Source of the DNA: Shinella sp. H4-D48 | Lineage (GTDB): Bacteria; Pseudomonadota; Alphaproteobacteria; Rhizobiales; Rhizobiaceae | Direction of reading: 5' to 3' | Assembly: GCF_022637395.1 (NCBI RefSeq) | Contig: NZ_CP093337.1 | Coordinates: 666,001 to 730,000, forward strand | Length of the DNA stretch: 64,000 bases | Shown here: positions 19,329 to 26,540 of the stretch, in pieces | Numbering within the stretch: the first letter of the stretch is position 1 | How the letters are laid out: each line of letters begins with the position of its first letter | Program-made: the position numbers and the translations under genes | The notes under the pieces: model-generated | What the model was told of the DNA's origin: nothing | Database searches by the model: none | Seen by the model: the letters and a program-made list of their open reading frames with translations, nothing else

Positions 19329-20858
19329 TCAGGTGATAGCGCCGACCTGCCAGGGCACGAACTCGTTGTCGCCGTAATCGAAGGCCTCGCTTGCCGTCTT
19401 GCGTCCGGACGCGGTCTCGATGACGAATTCGAAAATACGGCGGCCGGCCTCTTCGATCGTCTCGCTGCCGTCGACAATGGTGCCGCAGTTGATATCCATG
19501 TCGTCCTTGATGTGTTCGTACATGGGCGTGTTCGTGGCGATCTTGATGCAGGGGGCCGGCTTGTAGCCGGAAACCGAACCGCGGCCTGTGGTGAAGGCGA
19601 CGAGATTGCAACCGCCGGCGATCTGCCCGGTCACGGCCGCCGGATCGTAGCCGGGCGTGTCCATGAAGACGAAGCCCGGCTCCGTCACTTCCTCTGCATA
19701 TTCATAGACGGCATTGAGCGGCATGGAGCCACCTTTGGCGACCGCGCCGAGTGATTTTTCGAGGATGGTCGTCAGGCCGCCCGCCTTGTTGCCGAAAGAG
19801 GGGTTGTTGTTGAGTTCGGCATCATTGCGCGCCGTGTAGTCGCGCCACCAATCAATGCGCGACAGGAGCTTTTCTGCGACCTCCGGCCGGGCGGCGCGGC
19901 GGGTCAGCAGGTGTTCTGCGCCATAGATTTCGGGTGTCTCGGAGAGCACCGTCGTCGCGCCCTCCCTCACAAGGAGGTCCGAGGCGATGCCCAGCGCCGG
20001 ATTGGCGGAGATGCCCGAATAGCCGTCCGATCCACCGCATTCGAGCGCCAGCTTGATGCCCGAAAGCGGCTGTGGCGTGCGGCGGATGCGGCCGACATCC
20101 GGCAGCATGTCGTCGATCATCTCGCAGGCTGCCTCGATCGTCTTTCGCGTGCCGCCCTGGTTCTGGATCATCATGGTGCGGAAGGTCTTGCCTTCCTCCA
20201 GCCCGGCCTCTTCCACGAGCGGGCCGTATTGAAAGGTCTCGCAACCCAGGCCGATCATCAGGATGCCGCCGAAATTCGGATTGCGTGCATAGCCTTTGAA
20301 GGTACGGGTGAGAATGCGCCCGCCCTCGGACCGGAGGTTCAGCGCGCAACCGCCGCCATAGGTCAGCGCCACCACACCATCGATATTGTCGTGGCCGGCC
20401 TCGCGGAACCTGCGGGCATAATGCTCGGCCACATAGCGCGAGACCGTGGCGGAACAGTTCACGGTCGAGAGGATACCGATATAGTTGCGGGTGCCGATAC
20501 GGCCGTTACCGCGGTCGAAGCCGTCGAAGGTGCGTCGCCGCTCCGCCGGCACCATGACGGGCGGAGCATTGTCCACGCAGAATTCATGCTTCAGTGCCAG
20601 ATCCAGGATGGCGAGGTTCTGCAGATGCACATGCTCGCCGGGCTGGATGGCCTTCGTCGCGTAGCCGATGATCTGGCCGTATTTCAGCACGGGTGCGCCC
20701 TCGGCAATGAGAGAGATCGCCACCTTGTGACCGCGCGGAATGCGCTCGGCGGCAATGACGCCGTTCACCAGCGCGCGGCCGGCATCGACATTGGCAGGCA
20801 CGACGCCGACATTGTCCTTAGCGTTGAGTACGAGCACGGCGGGAAGATCGGCAATCAT
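19329..20858 (-). CDS. UxaA/GarD-family sugar-acid dehydratase (altronate- or galactarate-type)
   Basis: A 509-residue dehydratase with an N-terminal SAF domain (about 1-80) and the large altronate/galactarate dehydratase region, including RIGTRNYIGILSTVNCSATV, ALTYGGGCALN, MIGLGCE, ALECGGSDGYSGI and TGRGSVSGYKPAP. Several conserved Cys and His fit an iron-dependent enzyme. It probably converts a sugar acid to its 2-keto-3-deoxy derivative; whether altronate, galactarate or another acid cannot be told from sequence. The start at 20858 has GAGGAA upstream, whereas 20909 would read through the promoter. A clear promoter lies just upstream. The neighbouring double-winged-helix regulator is a candidate controller. 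Confidence 0.88.
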   Translation of the reverse strand: MIADLPAVLVLNAKDNVGVVPANVDAGRALVNGVIAAERIPRGHKVAISLIAEGAPVLKYGQIIGYATKAIQPGEHVHLQNLAILDLALKHEFCVDNAPPVMVPAERRRTFDGFDRGNGRIGTRNYIGILSTVNCSATVSRYVAEHYARRFREAGHDNIDGVVALTYGGGCALNLRSEGGRILTRTFKGYARNPNFGGILMIGLGCETFQYGPLVEEAGLEEGKTFRTMMIQNQGGTRKTIEAACEMIDDMLPDVGRIRRTPQPLSGIKLALECGGSDGYSGISANPALGIASDLLVREGATTVLSETPEIYGAEHLLTRRAARPEVAEKLLSRIDWWRDYTARNDAELNNNPSFGNKAGGLTTILEKSLGAVAKGGSMPLNAVYEYAEEVTEPGFVFMDTPGYDPAAVTGQIAGGCNLVAFTTGRGSVSGYKPAPCIKIATNTPMYEHIKDDMDINCGTIVDGSETIEEAGRRIFEFVIETASGRKTASEAFDYGDNEFVPWQVGAIT

Positions 20859-20880
20859 CGCATTTCCTCTGTTGGTCTGC

Positions 20881-20909
20881 GCATTATGCACTTTGCCAGC
20901 AAAAGTCAA
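20881..20909 (-). promoter_or_regulatory. Sigma-70 promoter with palindromic operator for the dehydratase gene
   Basis: On the minus strand TTGACT (20904-20909) and TAATGC (20881-20886) are exactly 17 bases apart. The spacer contains TTTGCTGGCAAA (20892-20903), a palindrome with 5-base arms, placed where a repressor would block polymerase. The predicted transcript has a leader of only about 16 bases carrying GAGGAA. Confidence 0.6.
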
Positions 20910-21038
20910 TATTTATGGCGGCGTGTCGCGATGGCCTGGGTCTTTTCACTGGCCGCGCGCTTTTTCCGCGTGCCCCGCCGGTGGACGGATGCCGCTCAAG
21001 AGCCTATGTGTTTTGCGTTCACTACGAAGGAGAGGTCC

Positions 21039-21179
21039 ATGCGTCCCATCATCGGCGTCATCGCCGCCGCTTTTGCTGTTCTGTCGCTTGCGGGTTGCAG
21101 CACGACGTCGTCGGCCGACAACACCACCTATGCACGCCCGCCGGTTTCGGACGGTGGCATGCGGGTTCCGCTGAACTGA
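21039..21179 (+). CDS. 46-residue lipoprotein
   Basis: A small gene with a strong GGAGAGG site six bases before its ATG. The product has a lipoprotein signal, MRPIIGVIAAAFAVLSLAGC, with the lipobox LAGC at residues 17-20. The mature part is only about 27 residues, rich in Ser/Thr and ending RPPVSDGGMRVPLN. It would be lipidated on Cys20; lack of Asp at +2 suggests outer-membrane sorting by the rule known from enteric bacteria. It is followed by a good terminator, so it is an independent transcription unit. Function unknown; similar tiny lipoproteins are common and unstudied in Rhizobiaceae. Confidence 0.75.
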   Translation: MRPIIGVIAAAFAVLSLAGCSTTSSADNTTYARPPVSDGGMRVPLN

Positions 21180-21194
21180 TCATCCGATCACGAA

Positions 21195-21238
21195 AAAAGA
21201 AAAGCCGGCCCGCAATGAACGGACCGGCTTTCTTGTTT
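21195..21238. terminator. Bidirectional intrinsic terminator
   Basis: AAAGCCGG (21201-21208) pairs with CCGGCTTT (21224-21231), extended inward by CCG/CGG around a single C-A mismatch. T-rich tracts flank it on both strands. It sits between the convergent lipoprotein gene and permease gene and can serve both. Confidence 0.8.
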
Positions 21239-21248
21239 GGCTTGTGCT

Positions 21249-22733
21249 TCAGTGGCTGTCGGCGAGTCTTGCGGCATCGATCGCCGAGGCCTGTTCGAAG
21301 CGCACGCCATTGAAGAAGGCGTTGAGAACCACAGCGGCGATGGACGCCAGCACGATGCCCGATTCGATGATCGGGTGGATCGCATGCGGCATCCACATCA
21401 GGTAGTTCGGCGCCAGAAGCGGGATCAGGCCGAAACCGACAGAGACCGCGACGATGAACAGGTTGTTGCGCGAGGACTTGAAGTCTACCGTCGAGAGAAT
21501 GCGCACGCCTGTTGCCGCGACCATGCCGAACATCACCAGTCCCGCGCCGCCCAGAACGAAGGTGGGCACGGCTTCCACCAGCGCGCCCATCTTCGGGATA
21601 AGGCCGAGCACGATCATGATGATGCCGCCGGCCACGCAGACATGGCGGCTTTTTACGCCGGTAACGCCGACCAGGCCTACATTCTGCGAGAAGCTCGTAT
21701 AGGGGAAGGTGTTGAACAGGCCGCCGATCATCGTGCCGATGCCGTCGACACGCAGGCCTGCCGTCAACTGTTGCTGCGAAACCTGTCGGCCGGTGATTTC
21801 GCCGAGCGCCAGAAACATGCCGGTCGATTCGATCATGACGACGATCATGACGAGCGTCATGGTGGCGATCAGCACGGGATCGAAGATGGGCATGCCGAAA
21901 TGCAGCGGCGTGACGACGGCGAACCAGCCGGCATCCGAAACGCGGTCGAAATGCATCATGCCGAGGATGGATGCGGCGAGACAGCCGATTATCACGCCGC
22001 AGAGCACCGCGATATTGCTGATAAGGCCGCGGCCGAACCGGGCGATAAGCAGGATGGAGACAAGCACAAGCGCCGAAAGCGCGATATGGCCGGGCTCGGC
22101 ATAGATCGGGTTTGGAACGCTCGGTGCGAGGGCAAGACCATCCGGCACGGCCGGGCCACCGGTTTCTGCCAGCGTCTTCATCTGGGCGAGCCATTCGCTG
22201 TGTGCCGGGTCCACCAGCTTGGGGGCGGTGGGGCCAAAGGGATTGCCGAAGATCCAGTTGATGCCCACGCGCATCAGCGAAACGCCGATCACCAGGATGA
22301 TTGTGCCGGTCACGATGGGCGGGAAGAAGCGCAGCAGCCGGCCCATGACGGGGGCAAGCAGCAAGGCGATAAAGCCCGCGCCGATGATGGCGCCGAAGAT
22401 CATGCGCGCACCCTCCGTGCCCGGCACGGCATTGGCCATGGAGACCATGGGGCCGACCGAGGCGAACGTCACGCCCATCATGACGGGCAGGCGGATGCCG
22501 ACGTGGCGCCCGAAGCCGAGAGACTGGATGATGGTGACGATACCGCAGACGAAGAGGTCGGCGGAGATGAGGAAGGCGACGTCCTGCGGGCTGAGCTGCA
22601 GGGCGCGTCCGACGATCAGCGGCACCGCGACCGCCCCGCCATACATGACGAGGACATGCTGTATGCCGAGGGTGGCGAGCCTGCCCGTGGGCAACCTCTC
22701 ATCCACGGGATGTATGCTGGATGCGTCGCTCAT
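21249..22733 (-). CDS. NCS2-family nucleobase permease (xanthine/urate-like)
   Basis: A 494-residue inner-membrane protein with about 12-14 hydrophobic segments, of the nucleobase:cation symporter-2 family. The signature reads QNVGLVGVTGVKSR; the QN...TGV.SR form resembles xanthine and urate carriers more than uracil carriers, which have EN...TRV. That assignment is an inference from the motif. Only one of several possible starts, 22733, has a strong AGGAGGAG site; an ATG six codons upstream does not. The leader between a likely -10 box and the start can fold into nested hairpins, so purine-responsive control is possible. Confidence 0.88.
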   Translation of the reverse strand: MSDASSIHPVDERLPTGRLATLGIQHVLVMYGGAVAVPLIVGRALQLSPQDVAFLISADLFVCGIVTIIQSLGFGRHVGIRLPVMMGVTFASVGPMVSMANAVPGTEGARMIFGAIIGAGFIALLLAPVMGRLLRFFPPIVTGTIILVIGVSLMRVGINWIFGNPFGPTAPKLVDPAHSEWLAQMKTLAETGGPAVPDGLALAPSVPNPIYAEPGHIALSALVLVSILLIARFGRGLISNIAVLCGVIIGCLAASILGMMHFDRVSDAGWFAVVTPLHFGMPIFDPVLIATMTLVMIVVMIESTGMFLALGEITGRQVSQQQLTAGLRVDGIGTMIGGLFNTFPYTSFSQNVGLVGVTGVKSRHVCVAGGIIMIVLGLIPKMGALVEAVPTFVLGGAGLVMFGMVAATGVRILSTVDFKSSRNNLFIVAVSVGFGLIPLLAPNYLMWMPHAIHPIIESGIVLASIAAVVLNAFFNGVRFEQASAIDAARLADSH

Positions 22734-22756
22734 GGATACTCCTCCTATCACGTCGA

Positions 22757-22823
22757 CCCCTCAAGTCCCGTCCTCCAACGGGAGGGGGCATCTTTGGGAG
22801 CCGGGGTGCGGGCTGCAAGTATA
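22757..22823 (-). promoter_or_regulatory. Permease promoter -10 box and foldable 5' leader (riboswitch candidate)
   Basis: On the minus strand TATACT (22818-22823) would place a transcription start near 22811. In the roughly 78-base leader, CCCCU/AGGGG (22783-22787 with 22757-22761) encloses CCCGU/ACGGG (22778-22782 with 22767-22771) with an asymmetric internal loop, ending about ten bases before the ribosome site. Further upstream GGGTAATC (22854-22861) and GATTACCC (22873-22880) form an 8-base inverted repeat that could be an operator. No -35 box is obvious. Confidence 0.35.
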
Positions 22824-22960
22824 GGCGGGCAATAAACACTTTACGGATTTCCGGGGTAATCACGCACAGGCAGATTACCCGGAAACACCGGGCATCATCG
22901 AAATTCCGTTTTCGTTTCAAGCGCTTGCGCAATTGGCAAATTTCCACGCAAGCTGTATGC

Positions 22961-23000
22961 GACGTTATTTGAACGTCAAAGTTGGAGTGTCGTCAACTTT
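22961..23000 (-). terminator. Two adjacent inverted repeats after the TonB-C gene
   Basis: GACGTT/AACGTC (22961-22966, 22972-22977) is followed by AAAGTTG/CAACTTT (22978-22984, 22994-23000). They lie 30-70 bp past the stop of the TonB-C gene on the minus strand. The stems are A/T-rich and the T-tract is short, so a weak terminator is only one reading. Confidence 0.3.
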
Positions 23001-23030
23001 TTCCTGCACGGCACAGCTGTCTTGCAAACG

Positions 23031-23483
23031 TTATTCGGCCGCGGCGGGCGGGGCCGGTTCGGACAGCGTGTCGGCTGTTTCGGGCTTCTTCAGCTTCAGA
23101 ATGATCGGCGCCACCAACGATACGGGCTCTTCTCCCATGTCAGGCGTAAAAGTGGGGAAGGGCGCGGCACGATTGGCCATGTCGATGGCGACCGCATCCA
23201 GGTCAGGATTGCCTGAGGATGTGACGATACGGGCATCGGAGACCTTGCCGTCGACAGAAATCGTAAACCCGACGCTGACCTCGAAATCGCCGTCCAGACC
23301 GAGCTCGCGGGCTTTTATCACCGCAAGCGTGCTCTGCCGCTTGATCTGTGCGCCGACAGCCTGCGACCAGCTCTTCTTGTCGCTCGGAGCAGGGCGCTGC
23401 GACGTAGCATCCTGCCCGAAGGCGGGGAGGGAAAGCGAAATGGCCGCTGTGGCGAAGGCCGCAAGAAAGAAACGTGCCGTCAT
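23031..23483 (-). CDS. Secreted TonB C-terminal-like domain protein
   Basis: A 150-residue protein with a signal peptide (MTARFFLAAFATAAISLSLPAFG, cleavage near 23) and a TonB-C-like domain at about 40-130: GFTISVDGKVSDARIVTSSGNPDLDAVAIDMANRAAPFP is the classic pattern. It has no N-terminal membrane anchor plus proline-rich spanner like true TonB, so it is not a full energy transducer; free periplasmic TonB-C proteins occur in Rhizobiaceae with unknown role. The C-terminal tail is proline/alanine rich. It is followed at 54 bp spacing (upstream in transcription) by a small membrane protein gene and may share its transcript. Confidence 0.8.
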   Translation of the reverse strand: MTARFFLAAFATAAISLSLPAFGQDATSQRPAPSDKKSWSQAVGAQIKRQSTLAVIKARELGLDGDFEVSVGFTISVDGKVSDARIVTSSGNPDLDAVAIDMANRAAPFPTFTPDMGEEPVSLVAPIILKLKKPETADTLSEPAPPAAAE

Positions 23484-23536
23484 GTCATCCTCTTTGTCCG
23501 GTGGAACATCGGTGATGGCGATGAGCGTTCAATGCG

Positions 23537-23791
23537 TCATTCCTTCGTGTCGGCAGCCTTGTTGCCGGAAGCGTTCAAAGCGTCCAGCGCTTTCATCGCT
23601 TCGTCCGCGGCGTCGTTCGCCTCCGCCCTGCTGGCGGCCGCGCGCGCTTCCGCTTCCACCTGTTCTTCGGCGGTACGGGCAGCATACCCACCCTGCGCCC
23701 GCTCGCCAATAGTCAGCCCGAAATCGACCGTCAGCATGGCCAGGAAGAGGGTGCCGGCGATGAGTGCGATGAGCCAGAAATAAAGCCGCAT
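23537..23791 (-). CDS. Small single-pass membrane protein of unknown function
   Basis: An 84-residue protein beginning MRLYFWLIALIAGTLFLAML, one hydrophobic segment at about 4-24, then an alanine- and glutamate-rich helix likely to form a coiled coil (EEQVEAEARAAASRAEANDAADEAMKALDAL). The start at 23791 is chosen because CGGAGC precedes it and because the signal-like segment starts there; a start 20 codons earlier is open. It is upstream of the TonB-C gene on the same strand. No family recognised. Confidence 0.6.
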   Translation of the reverse strand: MRLYFWLIALIAGTLFLAMLTVDFGLTIGERAQGGYAARTAEEQVEAEARAAASRAEANDAADEAMKALDALNASGNKAADTKE

Positions 23792-23861
23792 GCGAGCTCC
23801 GCTATGCACTGCCGGTTTCTCGGAAATGAGGAGGCGACGCGAACCGATCACGAAACCCGAA

Positions 23862-23889
23862 AAACAAAAAAGCCCTGTGAAAACAGGGC
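23862..23889 (-). terminator. Intrinsic terminator of tRNA-Val
   Basis: GCCCTGT (23872-23878) and ACAGGGC (23883-23889) form a 7-bp stem with a 4-base loop, followed on the minus strand by TTTTTT and more T-rich sequence. It ends 13 bases past the tRNA CCA end. Confidence 0.9.
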
Positions 23890-23902
23890 CTTTTGGATCG
23901 AA

Positions 23903-23977
<75 letters not shown>

Positions 23978-23990
23978 GTTCGATGAGGCG

Positions 23991-24020
23991 CATAGACCAC
24001 AAAACATCCGGCGGCGTCAA
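23991..24020 (-). promoter_or_regulatory. Promoter of tRNA-Val
   Basis: On the minus strand TTGACG (24015-24020) and TCTATG (23991-23996) are 18 bases apart, ending 13 bases before the tRNA 5' end. The -35 box matches the strong promoters of stable RNA genes in this group. Confidence 0.6.
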
Positions 24021-24072
24021 TAGGCTTTTTGAAGCTTTTTTTACGTGCCGTTTTCGTGGTCTTTTCCGAGGC

Positions 24073-24435
24073 TTAGGCCGCCAGCATCTTGTTGACCTCT
24101 TCCACGAGATCACGCAGGTGGAAGGGCTTGGAGAGGACCTTGGCATCCTTCGGGGCCTTGGAATCCGGGTTCAGGGCAACGGCCGCAAAGCCGGTGATGA
24201 ACATGACCTTGAGGTCGGGATCGAGTTCGGTCGCGCGGCGCGCCAGTTCGATACCGTCCATTTCGGGCATCACGATATCGGTCAGGAGAAGCGAGAAGGG
24301 TTCTTCGCGAAGCCGGTCATAAGCACTGGCGCCGTTGTCATAGGACAGCACCTGATAGCCCGCCTTTTCGAGCGCCTTCACCAGGAAGCGGCGCATGTCG
24401 TTGTCGTCTTCTGCGAGGAGAATCTTTGGTGTCAT
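24073..24435 (-). CDS. cpdR: CpdR-type single-domain response regulator
   Basis: A 120-residue receiver domain with no output domain. The acidic pocket is AEDDND (residues 8-13), the phospho-acceptor Asp53 is in LLTDIVMPEMDG, and the conserved Lys is in LSKPFHL. The sequence ILLAEDDNDMRRFLVKALEKAGYQV and ITGFAAVALNPDS match rhizobial CpdR closely. In Caulobacter and Ensifer CpdR, controlled by the CckA-ChpT phosphorelay, directs ClpXP to cell-cycle proteins; in its unphosphorylated form it promotes CtrA turnover. Monocistronic and divergent from the amidohydrolase gene. Paralogues exist in the group, so CpdR1 versus CpdR2 is not settled. Confidence 0.9.
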   Translation of the reverse strand: MTPKILLAEDDNDMRRFLVKALEKAGYQVLSYDNGASAYDRLREEPFSLLLTDIVMPEMDGIELARRATELDPDLKVMFITGFAAVALNPDSKAPKDAKVLSKPFHLRDLVEEVNKMLAA

Positions 24436-24625
24436 GGAATTCGGGAACCATTGCTGAGGTTATCTGCCCGCGGAGGGGCGCTGTTGCTACAAGATCGTAT
24501 TCCGGTAAATATCCGGTGAATGGGGCAGGACAAGCCCCATCCATATGCCATCGAGTATGGACACGGCCTGGGCCCGCTGGCAACATGGGCGACGCAATGA
24601 CTTTCAGGCATGGTAAAGGACGGCA

Positions 24626-25510
24626 ATGGCGGAGGCTTTCAGCGAAATCAGCCACTTCGAAGTGCTGGAGCCGGTTTCGCAGAGCGTGCCCCTCGTCTTC
24701 AACTCGCCGCATAGCGGGCGACGTTATCCACAGGACTTCCTCGCCCGTTCGCGTCTCGATGCCCTCGGCATCCGCCGCTCGGAAGACCATTATGTCGACC
24801 AGCTCTTCTCCGTCGCCCCCGCGCTGGGCGCGCCCATGCTTGTTGCGCACTTTCCGCGTGCCTGGCTCGACGTGAACCGCGAGCCCTATGAACTCGATCC
24901 GCGCATGTTCGACGGGCCGCTACCCTCCTATGCCAATATCAGCTCGATCCGCGTTGCGGGCGGGCTTGGCACGGTGCCACGGGTCGTTGCAGAGAACATG
25001 GAAATCTACAACGGCCGTTTGCCGGTGGAAGAAGCGCTCGAGCGGGTGGAAACGGTCTACAAGCCCTATCATGCCTGTCTGCGCCGCCTCGTGGTGCGCA
25101 CGCACGTTGCGTTCGGGTTCGCCGTGCTGATCGATTGCCATTCCATGCCTGGCAATATCCGCGTTTCAGGCTCGGGTCTGCGGCCGGACTTCATCATTGG
25201 CGACCGTTACGGCACCAGCGCGTCCGGGGACTTGCCGCGCGTCGCCATGCGCCTGCTGGACGACATGGGATTTTCCGTCGTGCGCAACAAGCCTTATGCG
25301 GGTGGTTTCATCACGGAGCATTACGGCCGGCCCGCCAAGGGGTTGCACGCGTTGCAGATCGAGGTGAACCGCGGGCTTTATATCGACGAGACGACACTGG
25401 AGAAGAAGCCCGACTTCGCGGTGCTGCAGACGGCGATCTCTGCTTTCCTTCAGGATTTTTCGGATTACGTCGAGGAATATGCGGCCGACCGGTCGCTCGC
25501 TGCCGAATAG
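24626..25510 (+). CDS. N-formylglutamate amidohydrolase family protein
   Basis: A 294-residue cytosolic hydrolase of the HutG/N-formylglutamate deformylase family. Key blocks are FNSPHSGRRYP, the WLDVNREPYELDP stretch, IDCHSMPG and the C-terminal LQIEVNRGLYID, which carry the likely metal-binding His, Asp and Glu. In histidine breakdown such enzymes give glutamate and formate, but no other hut genes are here, so the substrate may be another N-acyl amino acid. AGGA precedes the ATG. In Rhizobiaceae this gene commonly flanks the AbcR small RNA locus, as it does here. A second, diverged family member lies at 57722. Confidence 0.9.
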   Translation: MAEAFSEISHFEVLEPVSQSVPLVFNSPHSGRRYPQDFLARSRLDALGIRRSEDHYVDQLFSVAPALGAPMLVAHFPRAWLDVNREPYELDPRMFDGPLPSYANISSIRVAGGLGTVPRVVAENMEIYNGRLPVEEALERVETVYKPYHACLRRLVVRTHVAFGFAVLIDCHSMPGNIRVSGSGLRPDFIIGDRYGTSASGDLPRVAMRLLDDMGFSVVRNKPYAGGFITEHYGRPAKGLHALQIEVNRGLYIDETTLEKKPDFAVLQTAISAFLQDFSDYVEEYAADRSLAAE

Positions 25511-25524
25511 GCCCCGTTTTCTCC

Positions 25525-25604
25525 CAAAAAAAACCGCGCTTGTGGCGCGGTTCAAGTCTAGGGAGGAAACACCCAAGGAGGGTATTACAGCCACAAGTGA
25601 CTGC
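25525..25604 (-). ncRNA. AbcR-like (alpha-r15 family) trans-acting small RNA
   Basis: The gap between the amidohydrolase gene and hisN holds a minus-strand transcript of about 80 bases. It has a sigma-70 promoter just upstream, a C/U-rich single-stranded region with two anti-Shine-Dalgarno stretches (TACCCTCC and TTTCCTCCCTAG), and a perfect 8-bp terminator stem AACCGCGC/GCGCGGTT followed by TTTTTTTT. This plan and the flanking genes match AbcR RNAs of Rhizobiaceae, Hfq-dependent repressors of ABC-transporter mRNAs. The 5' end is predicted from the promoter. In many relatives there are two tandem copies; only one is seen here. Confidence 0.8.
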
Positions 25605-25610
25605 CAGAAA

Positions 25611-25639
25611 ACACTAATGCTGCGCTGCACAAATGTCAA
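25611..25639 (-). promoter_or_regulatory. Promoter of the AbcR-like sRNA
   Basis: On the minus strand TTGACA (25634-25639, preceded by C) and TAGTGT (25611-25616) are 17 bases apart. The -35 box is a perfect match to the consensus; the -10 box is weaker. It positions transcription start near 25604. Confidence 0.6.
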
Positions 25640-25761
25640 GTGCGACTGCGAAGTATTCATCGCTCTGGAGCAGATGACGCGACGGCGGTGACTCTCTCCA
25701 GTTTCGTTTTTCCTGCCAATGTTTTATGGGAAGGACAGTTTCCTTCGCTTGAGAGAATTCC

Positions 25762-26535
25762 ATGCTGCCTGATCGTGCTTTTTTCGACCTTCTCGCCGAA
25801 GCGGCAAAGAAGGAAACTCTTCCGCGCTTCCGTGTCGGCGCTGACGTGGTCAACAAGGAGGCCGGCGGCTTCGATCCGGTGACGGAAGGCGATCGCGCCG
25901 CCGAAACAGCCATCCGCGCGCTGATCGAGCAGCATTTTCCCGAACATGGCATTCTCGGCGAGGAACACGGCTCCGTCGGTCTCGACCGTGAATATGTCTG
26001 GGTGATCGATCCTATCGACGGCACCCGCGCCTTCATTTCCGGCGTGCCGGTCTGGGGCACTCTGATTGGCCTCTATCGCAACGGCGATGCGGTCATGGGA
26101 ATGGTCGACCAGCCTTTTACCGGCGAACGCTATTTCGCTGATGGCAAGGCCGCGCATTATGCCGGCCCGGATGGCAGTAAGACCCTGGCCACCCGGTCGT
26201 GCCCCAGCCTTGCCGATGCGATCATGTTCACGACCTCGCCGCATCTATTCACCGGCGGCGGACGGGACCGTTTCGAGGCCGTTCAGGAAAAGGTTCGCCT
26301 TTTCCGCTATGGCGTCGATTGCTACGCCTATGCGCTGCTGGCGGCCGGTCATGTCGATCTTGTCGTGGAATGCGGGCTGAAGCCCTACGATGTGGGCGGC
26401 CTAATTCCCGTCATCGAGCAGGCGGGCGGCATCATCACGGCATGGGATGGCGGGCCGGCGGAGCGCGGCGGGGAGATCATCGCGGCCGGAAGCCGCGCCG
26501 TCTATGACGAGGCAATCGCGCTGCTCCAGGGCTGA
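25762..26535 (+). CDS. hisN: Histidinol-phosphatase of the inositol monophosphatase family
   Basis: A 257-residue Mg2+-dependent phosphatase. Metal-binding motifs are EEHG (about 67-70), DPIDGTRAF (83-91) and GLKPYDVGGLIPVIEQAGG near the C-terminus. In alphaproteobacteria without a HisB-type phosphatase this family supplies histidinol phosphatase, the penultimate step of histidine synthesis; inositol- or fructose-bisphosphate activity cannot be excluded by sequence alone. GAGAGA lies shortly before the ATG. It is monocistronic, convergent with a lipase-like gene six bases after its stop. Confidence 0.85.
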   Translation: MLPDRAFFDLLAEAAKKETLPRFRVGADVVNKEAGGFDPVTEGDRAAETAIRALIEQHFPEHGILGEEHGSVGLDREYVWVIDPIDGTRAFISGVPVWGTLIGLYRNGDAVMGMVDQPFTGERYFADGKAAHYAGPDGSKTLATRSCPSLADAIMFTTSPHLFTGGGRDRFEAVQEKVRLFRYGVDCYAYALLAAGHVDLVVECGLKPYDVGGLIPVIEQAGGIITAWDGGPAERGGEIIAAGSRAVYDEAIALLQG

Positions 26536-26540
26536 ACGGC

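Noticed and set aside
24000..24050. GCTT-TTTG-AAGC followed by TTTTTTT on the plus strand between tRNA-Val and cpdR as a terminator
   Set aside because: The stem is only four base pairs and no plus-strand gene precedes it; the T-rich sequence is more likely an A/T-rich element upstream of the tRNA promoter.
25640..25761. Second tandem AbcR copy next to the first
   Set aside because: No second terminator with a T-run and no second C/U-rich core was found in the remaining bases.
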